64,000 nucleotides of DNA from Eubacterium xylanophilum ATCC 35991 (GTDB lineage Bacteria > Bacillota > Clostridia > Lachnospirales > Lachnospiraceae), in contig NZ_JAEB01000012.1 in NCBI RefSeq assembly GCF_000518685.1, positions 1 through 64,000 of the forward strand. Reading direction: 5' to 3'. Both the position numbers and the translations under genes were made by a program. A model generated the notes under the pieces. The model had not been told where the DNA came from and made no database searches. It saw only the letters and a list, made by a program, of their open reading frames with translations. Positions 9,091 through 18,575 of the stretch are shown in pieces (the stretch's first letter is position 1; every line of letters begins with the position of its first letter).

Positions 9091-9119
9091 ATTATAGTAT
9101 GAATCTGTTAATTTGTGAA
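9091..9119 (-). promoter_or_regulatory. Promoter of the carboxylesterase gene
   Basis: On the minus strand, TTCACA (9119-9114) and TATAAT (9096-9091) are 17 bases apart. An inverted pair GTAGT...ACTAC lies just downstream of the -10 region, in a position where a repressor could act. Confidence 0.65.
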
Positions 9120-9168
9120 GAAATTTTTCTTCAAAATAAAAAATGTTCTGATAATTTAAAAAAAACGG

Positions 9169-9197
9169 TTGACAGTTTTTGGGTTAAGTGTTACAGT
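9169..9197 (+). promoter_or_regulatory. Promoter of the dapA riboswitch transcript
   Basis: TTGACA at 9169-9174 and TACAGT at 9192-9197 with a 17-base spacer. The expected start near 9204 is directly before the lysine riboswitch, and the promoter is divergent from the esterase promoter about 50 bases away. Confidence 0.7.
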
Positions 9198-9213
9198 AGT
9201 TTATAAGTTCATA

Positions 9214-9385
9214 GATTGTAGAGGCGCAGTTATTCATCAGTAACAATCAATACGTGACAGAACACGGTTTATGTGTTTGTGAAAGGGAAGACTGCCGAAG
9301 GACGCATGTTTCTGTGCATGTGGGCCTGGGCATATGTTTAAGAGACATATGACTGTCATCAGCTTTTGATGGAGTGCTACGTTGA
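9214..9385 (+). promoter_or_regulatory. Lysine riboswitch (L box)
   Basis: The conserved L-box landmarks occur in order: GTAGAGGCGCAG at the 5' side of P1, TTATTCATCAGTAA in the loop-E region, GAAAGGGAAGACTGCCGAAGG, GGGCCTGGGCAT, CTGTCATCAGCTTTTGATGG, and GGAGTGCTACG closing the core. It is followed within 25 bases by an intrinsic terminator and then by dapA, the first enzyme of the lysine branch. In this class, lysine binding favours termination, so the dap genes are expected to be off when lysine is plentiful. Confidence 0.92.
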
Positions 9386-9404
9386 TTATATTGATTAGAC
9401 TAAG

Positions 9405-9432
9405 AGTATTCCATGAAGGAATACTTTTTTTT
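9405..9432 (+). terminator. Riboswitch-controlled intrinsic terminator
   Basis: A hairpin with arms GTATTCC and GGAATAC around a 5-base loop, followed by a run of eight T. It lies between the lysine riboswitch and the dapA start, the position expected for the expression platform. Confidence 0.85.
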
Positions 9433-9468
9433 ATGGAAGTGATATTCCAAACTGAAAGGAGAATTTTT

Positions 9469-10362
9469 ATGTCAGTATTTACAGGAGCAGGTGTAGCTTT
9501 GGTTACCCCTATGAATCAAGATGGAAGTGTCAATTATGAGAAGTTGGCAGAGTTGGTGGAGTTCCATATCAAGAATTCTACAGATGCTATCATTATTTGC
9601 GGAACAACAGGAGAGGCTTCAACTCTCAGCGACGAAGAGCACATTGAGTGCATCAGGTATTGTTGTGAGGTTGCAGACAAGAGAATCCCTGTTGTCGCAG
9701 GAACAGGTTCTAACTGTACACAGTCAGCTATAGACTTGTCTGTCAAGGCAGTTGAGGCTGGTGCAGATGCATTGCTCGTTGTGACACCATATTACAACAA
9801 GTGCACACAGAATGGACTTAAGGCTCACTATAAGGCTATTGCTGAGGCGGTAAATGTTCCAATTATTATGTACAATATTCCTGGACGAACAGGAGTTAAG
9901 ATTATGCCAGAGACAGTAGTTTCTCTCTGTGAAGAAGTGTCAAATATCGTTGGTGTTAAGGATGCGACAGGAGATCTCTCAGAAGTTGCAGATGTACTTG
10001 GACTAGCTAAGAAGAGAGGAGTTCAGGTGGATCTTTACTCAGGAAACGACGATCAGATTGTGCCAATTCTTTCACTCGGTGGAAAGGGCGTTATCTCAGT
10101 TCTTTCGAACATTTTGCCACAGGAGACACATGATATGACTCAGGCTTACTTCGACAAGGATACAGAAAAGGCAGCTGACCTTCAGCTCAAGTATTGTGAT
10201 CTTATCAGAGGTTTGTTCTGTGAGGTCAATCCAATTCCTGTGAAGAAGGCCATGAACCTTATGGGAATGAACGTGGGAAGCCTCAGAGCACCACTTACAG
10301 AGATGGAAGACGTTAATGCTGCAAAGCTTGAGAAGGCTATGAAGGATGTAAAACTCATCTAG
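9469..10362 (+). CDS. dapA: 4-hydroxy-tetrahydrodipicolinate synthase
   Basis: 297 residues from the ATG at 9469, with AAAGGAGA 6 bases upstream; an earlier in-frame start would run through the terminator hairpin. It condenses pyruvate with aspartate semialdehyde, the first step of the lysine/diaminopimelate branch. Visible family signatures: GTTGEASTLSDEEH (pyruvate-binding), YYNKCTQNGL with the catalytic Tyr, YNIPGRTGV, and the Schiff-base lysine in GVKDATGD. Length is normal. It is controlled by the lysine riboswitch and followed 27 bases later by dapB. Confidence 0.97.
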   Translation: MSVFTGAGVALVTPMNQDGSVNYEKLAELVEFHIKNSTDAIIICGTTGEASTLSDEEHIECIRYCCEVADKRIPVVAGTGSNCTQSAIDLSVKAVEAGADALLVVTPYYNKCTQNGLKAHYKAIAEAVNVPIIMYNIPGRTGVKIMPETVVSLCEEVSNIVGVKDATGDLSEVADVLGLAKKRGVQVDLYSGNDDQIVPILSLGGKGVISVLSNILPQETHDMTQAYFDKDTEKAADLQLKYCDLIRGLFCEVNPIPVKKAMNLMGMNVGSLRAPLTEMEDVNAAKLEKAMKDVKLI

Positions 10363-10389
10363 AGATTGTTTCTTACAGGAGGAAAACTA

Positions 10390-11151
10390 ATGAAGAGAAT
10401 TATTATGAGCGGCTGCAATGGCGCTATGGGAAATATGATTACCAAGATAGTCAGTGAGGACAGTGAGTCACAGATTGTTGCCGGAGTTGATATTAATGAC
10501 GATGGAAGCAAAGATTATCCAGTGTTTTCAAGTATAAAGGATTGTGATGTTGAGGCAGATGCTATCATCGATTTTTCAACACCGGTAATATTGAATGATT
10601 TGCTCGATTACTGTAAGGATAAGAAAATACCTATCGTACTTTGTACAACCGGATACTCCGATGAGCAATTAAAGCTCATAGAGTCATCAGTTGATGAAGT
10701 TGCAATCCTTAAGTCAGCTAATATGTCTCTTGGAATTAATACACTTATTAATCTTTTGAAAGAGGCCACAAAGGTGTTCTCTCCCGAGGGATTCGATATT
10801 GAGATTGTTGAAAAGCATCACAGACTTAAGCTTGATGCCCCATCCGGAACAGCTCTCGCTTTGGCAGATGCTGTAAATGAGGCCGCTGATAATAAATACG
10901 ACTACGTATATGACAGATCTCAGAGAAGAGAGAAGAGACCTGATAATGAGATTGGATTGAGTGCAGTCAGGGGTGGAACAATCGTAGGTGACCACGATGT
11001 TATCTTTGCCGGCACGGATGAAGTAATCACATTCTCTCATACTGCATATAGTAAGGCCGTATTTGCCAAGGGTGCAGTTGCAGCAGCCAAATTCATGGCT
11101 GGAAAGACATCCGGAAGATTTGATATGCAAGATGTTATAGCTGCAAAGTAG
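10390..11151 (+). CDS. dapB: 4-hydroxy-tetrahydrodipicolinate reductase
   Basis: 253 residues from the ATG at 10390 behind an AGGAGGAAA ribosome binding site. It uses NAD(P)H to reduce the DapA product. The N-terminal dinucleotide fold is short (GCNGAMGN), and the catalytic region EKHHRLKLDAPSGTAL is intact. It lies between dapA and murF, tying diaminopimelate supply to the ligase step that completes the peptidoglycan precursor. Confidence 0.97.
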   Translation: MKRIIMSGCNGAMGNMITKIVSEDSESQIVAGVDINDDGSKDYPVFSSIKDCDVEADAIIDFSTPVILNDLLDYCKDKKIPIVLCTTGYSDEQLKLIESSVDEVAILKSANMSLGINTLINLLKEATKVFSPEGFDIEIVEKHHRLKLDAPSGTALALADAVNEAADNKYDYVYDRSQRREKRPDNEIGLSAVRGGTIVGDHDVIFAGTDEVITFSHTAYSKAVFAKGAVAAAKFMAGKTSGRFDMQDVIAAK

Positions 11152-11161
11152 GAGAGTATAT

Positions 11162-12553
11162 ATGAAAGCGATGACTATAGAAGAGGTGATAGAAGCCACT
11201 TCCGGTACACTTCTCAAGGGAAATCCATCTGATGAGATTACAAATGTTGTATTTGATTCAAGGGAAGTCGGAGAGGGAACATTGTTTGTTCCGATTATCG
11301 GAGAGCGAGTGGATGCTCACAAGTTTATCCCGGATGTTATGAAAGCAGGGGCTGTGGCTACATTTACCTCTAACAAGGATATCCAGTTGTCTGATGGAAA
11401 CTATATATTGGTTGAGGACACTTTAGCTGCTATGCAGGATTTGGCAGGTTACTATAGAAAGCAATTTGACATTCCCGTCATAGGAGTTACGGGAAGTGTT
11501 GGAAAAACCACAACCAAAGAGATGATCAGCGCTGCGCTTGGGGCTGGATATAAAGTTCACAAAACAGCGGGCAACAGCAATGGTCAGATAGGGCTTCCAA
11601 TCACACTTTTTGGAATAGACGATGAAACAGAGATAGCTGTAATTGAGATGGGAATGAGTCTTCCGGGCGAGATGGCTAGAATTGTCGATATTGCTCGTCC
11701 CCAGACGGCAGTGCTAACCAACGTCGGTGTTTCCCACATTGGAAACCTGGGAAGCAGGGCAAATATTGCCAAGGAAAAGGGCAATATTGTGAAATATCTG
11801 ACGGAATATTTTTACATATGTGGAAACGGTGATATGATACCTTTGACCAAGGAAAATGTTCCGTACGACATATGCGAAAATGACATAAAAACCATATATT
11901 ATGGCGAAGATGAATCTCTTGATATATATGCCAGTGACATAGAGGTTGGTGAGAATTCTCAGAGTTTTGTCTACAATGGAAAGAGTAAAGTTAAAGTAAC
12001 TCTCTCTGTTTTGGGAAGTCATAATATTAACAATGCTCTAGTGGCAATGGCCCTGGCAGAACAGTATGGAGTGGATCCGACAAAAGCGGCAGAAGCATTG
12101 AGCGAATATAAGAGCTATGATATGCGTGGTGTTGTCAAAGAAGTTGATGGCATCAGAGTCGTAGATGATACATATAATGCAAGTCCTGATTCTGTGAATA
12201 GCAATGTAAAGATGCTGTTTGATTATCCGGGTGAGGGAAGAAGAATAGCGGTATTGGCAGACGTTCTGGAGTTGGGAGAGCAATCAGAGGAGCTCCACAG
12301 AGGGATGGGAAGCTTTATTGCTGGACTTGCCAGAGAAGGTAAGCGACTGGACCTTGTGGTGACTTATGGCGATATGGCAAAGTATATCTGCAAACAGATT
12401 TCCGAGGAAAGTGATATTCCGACAGAGAGTTTTGACGATCACGACAGCGTTGCTAAGTATCTAAAGGACTATGCCAAAGCCGGAGATGTGATTCTTGTCA
12501 AGGGCTCCAGGGGAATGCAAATGGATAAGGTCGTAGATATGATTTGCAATTGA
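11162..12553 (+). CDS. murF: UDP-N-acetylmuramoyl-tripeptide:D-Ala-D-Ala ligase
   Basis: 463 residues. Cytoplasmic ATP-dependent ligase that adds D-Ala-D-Ala to the UDP-MurNAc tripeptide. The P-loop GVTGSVGKTTTKEM lies at about residue 110, with HKTAGNSNGQIGLP and AVIEMGMSLPGEM following, and DTYNASPDS in the C-terminal domain. It begins 10 bases after dapB. In many Firmicutes murF sits in the division cluster; here it is co-transcribed with dapAB instead, about 14 kb from mraZ. Confidence 0.95.
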   Translation: MKAMTIEEVIEATSGTLLKGNPSDEITNVVFDSREVGEGTLFVPIIGERVDAHKFIPDVMKAGAVATFTSNKDIQLSDGNYILVEDTLAAMQDLAGYYRKQFDIPVIGVTGSVGKTTTKEMISAALGAGYKVHKTAGNSNGQIGLPITLFGIDDETEIAVIEMGMSLPGEMARIVDIARPQTAVLTNVGVSHIGNLGSRANIAKEKGNIVKYLTEYFYICGNGDMIPLTKENVPYDICENDIKTIYYGEDESLDIYASDIEVGENSQSFVYNGKSKVKVTLSVLGSHNINNALVAMALAEQYGVDPTKAAEALSEYKSYDMRGVVKEVDGIRVVDDTYNASPDSVNSNVKMLFDYPGEGRRIAVLADVLELGEQSEELHRGMGSFIAGLAREGKRLDLVVTYGDMAKYICKQISEESDIPTESFDDHDSVAKYLKDYAKAGDVILVKGSRGMQMDKVVDMICN

Positions 12554-12566
12554 AAGGATGTAAGGA

Positions 12567-14786
12567 ATGTTCGCAGATGTGATAATTGATATTAGTGCAG
12601 AAGCACTCGACAGAACATTTCAATATAGGATTCCAGAGATCCTAAGAGAACAAGTTAAACTAGGGACACCCGTGAGTGTCCCTTTTGGTCGTAATAAAAA
12701 GCTTAGACAGGGATATGTGGTTAATATTTCGGCAGAGCCATCCTTCGATCCGTCTAAGATTAAGGAAATTGTAAAAGTAGAGAAAAATCTAGTATCCATA
12801 AAGTCCCAGTCGATACAGTTGGCGGGATTTATCAGGGATCGCTACGGGACAACTATGAATGAGGCCCTTAAGACAGTTATTCCCGTCAAGAAAAAGATTA
12901 AAAATCTAGAAGAAGTATTCCTGACCCTGAGGGTGGATGAGGAAGAGGCGAGAGCAAGACTCAGTGAATATAGGAGAAAGAATCACAAGGCAAAGGAAAG
13001 GCTTTTAGAGGCAATCTGTGACAACGAAGTTGTAACGTCCAGGGATGCAAAGCATGAACTAAATATTTCTAAATCCACTATTGATGCACTGGTAAAAGAT
13101 GGTGTTATAAATGTGGACAGGGAGAGAAAATACAGAAATGTTGTTTCGGATAATGTCGACAACTCTGCCGGTGAGAAGGTATTAAATACAGAACAACAAT
13201 TCATAGTTGATGATTTTAAAAAAGAGTATATGTCCGGCGTAAGAAGACCGTATTATATTTATGGAATAACCGGAAGCGGAAAGACAGAAGTCTATATAAA
13301 TATAATTAAGGATGTTGTTGCACAGGGCAAGCAAGTGATTGTCCTGATACCGGAGATTTCCCTTACATTTCAGACGGTTGCGAGATTTAAAAATGTATTT
13401 GGAGACCGGGTATCTGTTCTTCACTCAAAGTTATCAGAGGGAGAGAGATATGATCAGTATGACAGAGCTCAAAGAGGTGAGCTCGATATCATGATCGGCC
13501 CACGTTCAGCGCTGTTCACACCATTTTCTGATCTGGGACTAATAGTTATGGATGAGGAACATGATGGCGGATATATAAGTGACAGAAGTCCCAAGTATCA
13601 TTCCGATGAGGTGGCGTTATTCAGGGCGGAAATGACAGGGGCTAGTGTTGTTTTTGGATCGGCGACGCCAAGTGTGAAGGCATATCTCAAAATGCAGAAG
13701 GGTATTTACAAGACTTATAGGTTGGATAAAAGGGCGGGAAATGCCAAGTTGCCTTCGGTTAGTGTGGTGGATTTGCGAGAGGAGTTCCGCTCGGGGAACA
13801 GATCGATTCTCAGCGAATTATTGCAGGAAAAGATATGTGACAGGCTCAATAAAGGCGAACAAACTATACTTTTTTTGAATAGAAGGGGATATGCAAGTTT
13901 TGTTTCTTGTAGAAATTGCGGAAATGTGATACAATGTTCACATTGTGATATATCTTTGAAGGCCCACAAGGACTACAGCGGTAGAATAAGAAAACTGATG
14001 TGTCACTACTGTGGCGATACCGTTCCTATGCCGGAGAAATGTCCCAAGTGCGGAAAACCCTATATTGGAACATTTGGAATGGGAACACAGAAAGTCGAGG
14101 AGATGTTGCAAAAGAGGCTGCCCAATGCAAGGATAATGCGCATGGATGCGGATACTACTGCCGGAAAGCGGGGACATGAGCGTATTATCGAAGAGTTTAG
14201 AGCAGGGCGGGCTGATATATTGATTGGGACCCAGATGATTGTCAAGGGACATGATTTTCCTGGTGTTACTCTTGTCGCAGCTTTGGCGGCTGACATGAGT
14301 ATGTTCGACAATGACTATCAAAGTATGGAGCGAACATTTCAACTGCTTCATCAGGCCAGTGGAAGAGCAGGCCGTGGTGACAAAGAGGGAGAGGTAATCA
14401 TTCAGACATATTCACCCGACAATTATGTCATTAAGAGCGTGAAAGCACAGGATCCGAGCATTTTCTATGAAAATGAGCTGGCATACAGAAACCTGATGAG
14501 TTATCCGCCTTATCAGTATCTCTTGATGATAAATATAAGCGGAAATAGCAAGAGTTATGTGGAGAAACTGTGTAGCAAACTTGCGGGTTGGATAAATAAG
14601 AATTACGAGGGAATCAAGTTGATTGGTCCCAACCTGGATTTGATAACCAAGAGAAATGATAAATATGTTATGGATATGTACTTGAAGTCTGAAGAGCAGG
14701 AAAGGCTAATCGGATTAAAGGAGGATATTCAAAAAGAGGTTGAGGGGAGTCGCCTCCCTGTAAGGATACAATTTGAAATCAAGTAA
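12567..14786 (+). CDS. priA: Replication restart helicase PriA
   Basis: 739 residues, the usual length. PriA reloads the replisome at collapsed forks. The N-terminal 3'-end binding domain starts FADVIIDISAEALDRTFQY. The helicase core has Walker A GITGSGKTEVY (about residue 233) and a DEEH-type Walker B (VMDEEHDGGY). A zinc domain follows, with CRNCGNVIQCSHC and CHYCGDTVPMPEKCPKCG. The start is 13 bases after murF with AAGGATGTAAGGA upstream. No anomaly. Confidence 0.96.
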   Translation: MFADVIIDISAEALDRTFQYRIPEILREQVKLGTPVSVPFGRNKKLRQGYVVNISAEPSFDPSKIKEIVKVEKNLVSIKSQSIQLAGFIRDRYGTTMNEALKTVIPVKKKIKNLEEVFLTLRVDEEEARARLSEYRRKNHKAKERLLEAICDNEVVTSRDAKHELNISKSTIDALVKDGVINVDRERKYRNVVSDNVDNSAGEKVLNTEQQFIVDDFKKEYMSGVRRPYYIYGITGSGKTEVYINIIKDVVAQGKQVIVLIPEISLTFQTVARFKNVFGDRVSVLHSKLSEGERYDQYDRAQRGELDIMIGPRSALFTPFSDLGLIVMDEEHDGGYISDRSPKYHSDEVALFRAEMTGASVVFGSATPSVKAYLKMQKGIYKTYRLDKRAGNAKLPSVSVVDLREEFRSGNRSILSELLQEKICDRLNKGEQTILFLNRRGYASFVSCRNCGNVIQCSHCDISLKAHKDYSGRIRKLMCHYCGDTVPMPEKCPKCGKPYIGTFGMGTQKVEEMLQKRLPNARIMRMDADTTAGKRGHERIIEEFRAGRADILIGTQMIVKGHDFPGVTLVAALAADMSMFDNDYQSMERTFQLLHQASGRAGRGDKEGEVIIQTYSPDNYVIKSVKAQDPSIFYENELAYRNLMSYPPYQYLLMINISGNSKSYVEKLCSKLAGWINKNYEGIKLIGPNLDLITKRNDKYVMDMYLKSEEQERLIGLKEDIQKEVEGSRLPVRIQFEIK

Positions 14787-14804
14787 AGATTTGGAGAGAA
14801 AGAT

Positions 14805-15290
14805 ATGGCATTAAGACAAATTAGAATTTATGGAGATGAGATTCTCACAAAGAAATGTAAAGAGGTTAAGGAGATAACTCCGAAGATTGAAACTTTGGTC
14901 AATGACATGTTTGAGACTATGAGAGACGCTGAGGGCGTGGGACTTGCGGCACCTCAGGTTGGAATTCTCAAGAGAATTGCAGTTATCGATGTTTCGGAGG
15001 AACAAGATCAACCAATAGTTCTTATTAACCCTGAAATCTTAGAGACATCCGGAGAGCAAGAGGGCTCTGAGGGATGCTTGAGTGTTCCAGGAAAAGCCGG
15101 AATTGTCAAAAGACCAAATTATGTAAAGGTAAGAGCTACCGATCTCGACGGACAGGAGTATGAGATTGAGGGCGAAGAACTGCTTGCAAGAGCACTTATT
15201 CACGAGATAGAGCACCTTGATGGACAGCTTTATGTTGACAAAGTCGAAGGCGAGCTTGTGGATGTGGAAGACATGATGGAGGAAGAATAA
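14805..15290 (+). CDS. def: Peptide deformylase
   Basis: 161 residues. Removes the formyl group from nascent N-terminal methionine. All three metal/active-site motifs are intact: GVGLAAPQVG, EGCLSVPG (Cys ligand) and HEIEHLDG (two His ligands and catalytic Glu). Its stop overlaps the start of fmt by one base, so formylation and deformylation are translationally linked, as in many bacteria. Confidence 0.97.
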   Translation: MALRQIRIYGDEILTKKCKEVKEITPKIETLVNDMFETMRDAEGVGLAAPQVGILKRIAVIDVSEEQDQPIVLINPEILETSGEQEGSEGCLSVPGKAGIVKRPNYVKVRATDLDGQEYEIEGEELLARALIHEIEHLDGQLYVDKVEGELVDVEDMMEEE

Positions 15291-16216
15291 TGAATATAAT
15301 ATTCATGGGTACTCCGGACTTCGCCGTTCCCGTCTTGCGAGAATTGATAGAGTCTGGGAAACACCAGGTTACAGCGGTTGTCACACAGCCGGATAAAGCC
15401 AGGGGAAGAAGTGGTAAGCTGACATTCACCCCCGTCAAGGAATTGGCCCTAGAGCATGGAATTCAGGTCTATACACCTGAAAAAGTTAAGGCGCCTGAGT
15501 TTGTGGAAGTCTTGAGGGGAATTCCGTGTGATTTGATCGTAGTTGTGGCATTCGGACAGATTTTGAGCAAAGAGATTCTAGATATGCCCGAGTATGGATG
15601 TGTAAATGTTCACGCGTCTTTACTTCCTAGGTGGAGAGGAGCTGCACCTATTCAGTGGTCAATTATAGCAGGAGATGCAAAGACGGGAATAACTACCATG
15701 CAGATGAATGAGGGACTTGACACAGGAGATATATTGCTCACTGAGGAGATAGAACTCACAGGTGAGGAGACTGGCGAGAGCTTGTTTGATGATTTGTCTA
15801 AGATGGGAGGACCGCTCCTTATAAAGACCATAGAGGGACTCGAAAAAGGAGAGATAACACCTGTCAAGCAAAATGATGAAGAGAGCACATATGCCAAGAT
15901 GCTCACGAAGGATTTGGGAAAGATAGATTTTAGCAAATCAGCTGTAGAGATTGAGAGACTTATAAGAGGCCTCAATTCTTGGCCAAGTGCCTATACATAT
16001 TTTGGCAAAAAGATGCTCAAGATATGGGAAGCCAGGGTTTCTGATGTGGAGAGCGTTGGAAATATAGGCGAAGTAGTCAGAGTTGACAAGGAGAGTTTTG
16101 GAATCCAGACGGGGCAGGGAATCTTGCAGATTCTCGAGGTTCAGCTGGAGGGAAAAAAGCGAATGAAAACAGCTGATTTTATGAGAGGAAATAATATTGA
16201 GGAAGCAAGCTTTTGA
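15290..16216 (+). CDS. fmt: Methionyl-tRNA formyltransferase
   Basis: 308 residues. Formylates initiator Met-tRNA using 10-formyl-THF. Recognisable features are MGTPDFAVPVL at the N-terminus, the catalytic block VNVHASLLPRWRGAAPIQW, and the smaller C-terminal OB-type domain ending the protein. The 3' end overlaps the start of rsmB by 20 bases. Confidence 0.97.
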   Translation: MNIIFMGTPDFAVPVLRELIESGKHQVTAVVTQPDKARGRSGKLTFTPVKELALEHGIQVYTPEKVKAPEFVEVLRGIPCDLIVVVAFGQILSKEILDMPEYGCVNVHASLLPRWRGAAPIQWSIIAGDAKTGITTMQMNEGLDTGDILLTEEIELTGEETGESLFDDLSKMGGPLLIKTIEGLEKGEITPVKQNDEESTYAKMLTKDLGKIDFSKSAVEIERLIRGLNSWPSAYTYFGKKMLKIWEARVSDVESVGNIGEVVRVDKESFGIQTGQGILQILEVQLEGKKRMKTADFMRGNNIEEASF

Positions 16217-17495
16217 ATCGGTATATAATACTCTTGAAAAAGGTGATAATATAAGGTATAATTCTGATGAGCGATTTGTAAAGAGACTCGTCTATGGAAC
16301 AGTAGAGAGAGCTATAGAATTAGATCATATAATTGATCACTTTGCGAGTAAGAATATAGCTGATATGGATGATAATCTTCGGACCATTTTGAGGATGGGG
16401 GCATATGAGATTATATATATGGATTCGGTACCTGAATCTGCCACCTGCAACGAGATGTGCAATTTGGCCAAGAAGGTATGCGAGAAGTATGTGCCTGTTG
16501 TCAATGGAATTCTTAGAAATATTGCCAGAGCTGATATTGAAGAGGTAAGAGAGGAGATTTCAAAGAGCATAAGGGATGTTGTAAAGAAACTATCATTCCT
16601 TTATTCAACTCCGGAAAACCTGGTGAAGCTGTTGATTGACAGCTATGGTAAGAAGACTGCAAAGAAGATTATGGCATCATTTTATGATGATAAGCAGATT
16701 AGCCTCAGAGCATTTACAAAGAATGCTACTGTTTCAAAGGTCAGAGAACTCTTTGAAGCGAATGGGATTGAGACGATAGATAGCGAGTATAATCCCAATA
16801 TGTTTTTGATTGAATCCCAGAGCGTGGAAAAACTGCCGGGGTTTGCTGAGGGGTATTTTACCGTTCAGGATGAAAGCGCTTCACTACCTGTTATGGTTGC
16901 GGGAGCCAAGGGCAGAGATTGCATAGTTATGGATGTCTGTGCCAGCCCGGGAGGGAAGACATTTCAAATGGCGGACCTTGTGGGACCTAATGGGATTGTA
17001 TATGCCGGGGATAAGACGGATGAAAAGGTCAGACTGATTGAATCAGGGATTAAGAGACTTGGAATTTCCAATGTAAAAACCGCGGTGAGAGATGCTTTGG
17101 TAGATCATCCCGATCAAACTGAGATGGCGGACATAGTAATATGTGATGTGCCATGTTCAGGAATAGGAGTTATAGGAAAAAAGCCTGAGATCAAGTACCA
17201 TGCAGTAGAGAGATGTCAGGAGTTAATAGAATATCAGAGGCAGATAGTTCGTTCTTCGGTTGGGGTGTTAAAACCCGGCGGAACATTTATCTATAGTACT
17301 TGTACTATCAATCCCGCAGAGAACGAAGATAATGCTCGGTGGATAGAAGAGGAATTGGGTCTAGAACCCGTCAGCCTAGACGAGTATCTGCCGGAGAAAT
17401 TGGTCAACAAGATGACCGGAAAGGGCATGCTAACGATGTTGCCGGGGATACACAGAGGCGATGGATTTTTCGTAGCTAAGTTTAGGAAGGTGTAA
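16197..17495 (+). CDS. rsmB: 16S rRNA (cytosine-967 C5) methyltransferase
   Basis: 432 residues from a TTG at 16197; AGAGGA lies 7 bases upstream, and this start begins with the conserved RKQAFESVYNTLEKG of the NusB-like N-terminal RNA-binding domain. The methyltransferase half has the SAM site VMDVCASPGGKTFQMADL, the catalytic motif CDVPCSGIG, and the second Cys in YSTCTINPAENE. It is inside the fmt frame by 20 bases, so translation is coupled. No zinc metallopeptidase gene intervenes, unlike in some related genomes. Confidence 0.94.
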   Translation: MRKQAFESVYNTLEKGDNIRYNSDERFVKRLVYGTVERAIELDHIIDHFASKNIADMDDNLRTILRMGAYEIIYMDSVPESATCNEMCNLAKKVCEKYVPVVNGILRNIARADIEEVREEISKSIRDVVKKLSFLYSTPENLVKLLIDSYGKKTAKKIMASFYDDKQISLRAFTKNATVSKVRELFEANGIETIDSEYNPNMFLIESQSVEKLPGFAEGYFTVQDESASLPVMVAGAKGRDCIVMDVCASPGGKTFQMADLVGPNGIVYAGDKTDEKVRLIESGIKRLGISNVKTAVRDALVDHPDQTEMADIVICDVPCSGIGVIGKKPEIKYHAVERCQELIEYQRQIVRSSVGVLKPGGTFIYSTCTINPAENEDNARWIEEELGLEPVSLDEYLPEKLVNKMTGKGMLTMLPGIHRGDGFFVAKFRKV

Positions 17496-17497
17496 AG

Positions 17498-18541
17498 ATG
17501 GAGCTCCGAGACCTTAAGAGTTTGACAATGGAAGAGTGTATAGAGGTTGCCGAGAAACTCGGTGAGAAGGGTTTTAGGGGCAAGCAACTATACAAGTGGT
17601 TGCATCACAACCGAGTAGAGAATTTAGATGATATGAAAAATCTTCCCGGTAAATTTAGGGATAGGTTAAAAGAAGAATACTATATAGCCAATGTGAAAAT
17701 AGTCAGAAAGCAAGTATCTAAGAATGGAGATACGGCAAAGTACTTGTTTGAGCTAGAAGATGGAAAGTTTATCGAGAGTGTGCTCATGAAGTACAAATAC
17801 GGTAATAGTGTTTGTATATCTTCTCAGGTAGGATGTCGCATGGGATGCACATTTTGTGCCTCAACTTTGTTGGGGTTGGAACGAAGTCTTACGGCAGGTG
17901 AGATGCTGTCTCAGATATATAAGATCAATGAAGAGACAGGGGAACGAGTATCCAATGTCATTGTCATGGGAATGGGCGAGCCGATGGATAACTATGACAA
18001 CTTGCTCAGATTTATAAGGATTATCAATGACGAAGATGGGTACCATTTGAGCCAGAGAAATATCACAGTATCCACATGCGGAATTGTTGAGGGGATTAGA
18101 AAGCTTATGCAGGAAAAGTTGCAAATAACTCTGGCAATAAGCCTTCATGCACCCAATGACGAGATTCGCAGACAGACCATGCCTGTGGCGAATAAGTATA
18201 GCATGGATGAGATTTTTGAGGCATGTCGCGAATACAAGGATGTAACGGGACGAAGAGTGACATTTGAGTATACGGTTATCGACGGAGTAAATGACAGTAA
18301 GGATAATGCTCTGGAGCTTGCGAGACGATGCAAGGGCATGGGTTGTCATATTAACCTCATCCCACTCAATGAGGTCAAAGAGAGAAAATGCCGTCGTGCA
18401 AAAGAAGAAAACATAGAAGATTTTAAAATAATACTTGAAAAAAATAAAATAAATGTTACTATTAGAAGAGAGATGGGTGGCGACATAGATGCCGCATGCG
18501 GTCAGCTTCGCAACACACATCTCGAACAAAGCGCGCATTAG
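17498..18541 (+). CDS. rlmN: 23S rRNA (A2503-C2)/tRNA methyltransferase, radical SAM
   Basis: 347 residues starting 2 bases after rsmB. The radical-SAM cluster motif is CRMGCTFCAS (CxxxCxxC). The resolving Cys lies in the C-terminal DAACGQLR. It methylates A2503 of 23S rRNA and certain tRNAs. Motifs VSNVIVMGMGEPMDNYDN and ITLAISLHAPND are typical. Length is normal for the family. Confidence 0.96.
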   Translation: MELRDLKSLTMEECIEVAEKLGEKGFRGKQLYKWLHHNRVENLDDMKNLPGKFRDRLKEEYYIANVKIVRKQVSKNGDTAKYLFELEDGKFIESVLMKYKYGNSVCISSQVGCRMGCTFCASTLLGLERSLTAGEMLSQIYKINEETGERVSNVIVMGMGEPMDNYDNLLRFIRIINDEDGYHLSQRNITVSTCGIVEGIRKLMQEKLQITLAISLHAPNDEIRRQTMPVANKYSMDEIFEACREYKDVTGRRVTFEYTVIDGVNDSKDNALELARRCKGMGCHINLIPLNEVKERKCRRAKEENIEDFKIILEKNKINVTIRREMGGDIDAACGQLRNTHLEQSAH

Positions 18542-18575
18542 AGCGGGTTTTGCTAACGATAAGGAGGTCACATAA

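Noticed and set aside
9382-9468. Upstream in-frame extension of dapA
   Set aside because: It would run through the riboswitch terminator, and the ATG at 9469 has a clear ribosome binding site and matches the family start.
17861-18571. 236-codon minus-strand frame
   Set aside because: It is antisense to rlmN, which has intact radical SAM motifs; no recognisable domain in the antisense translation.
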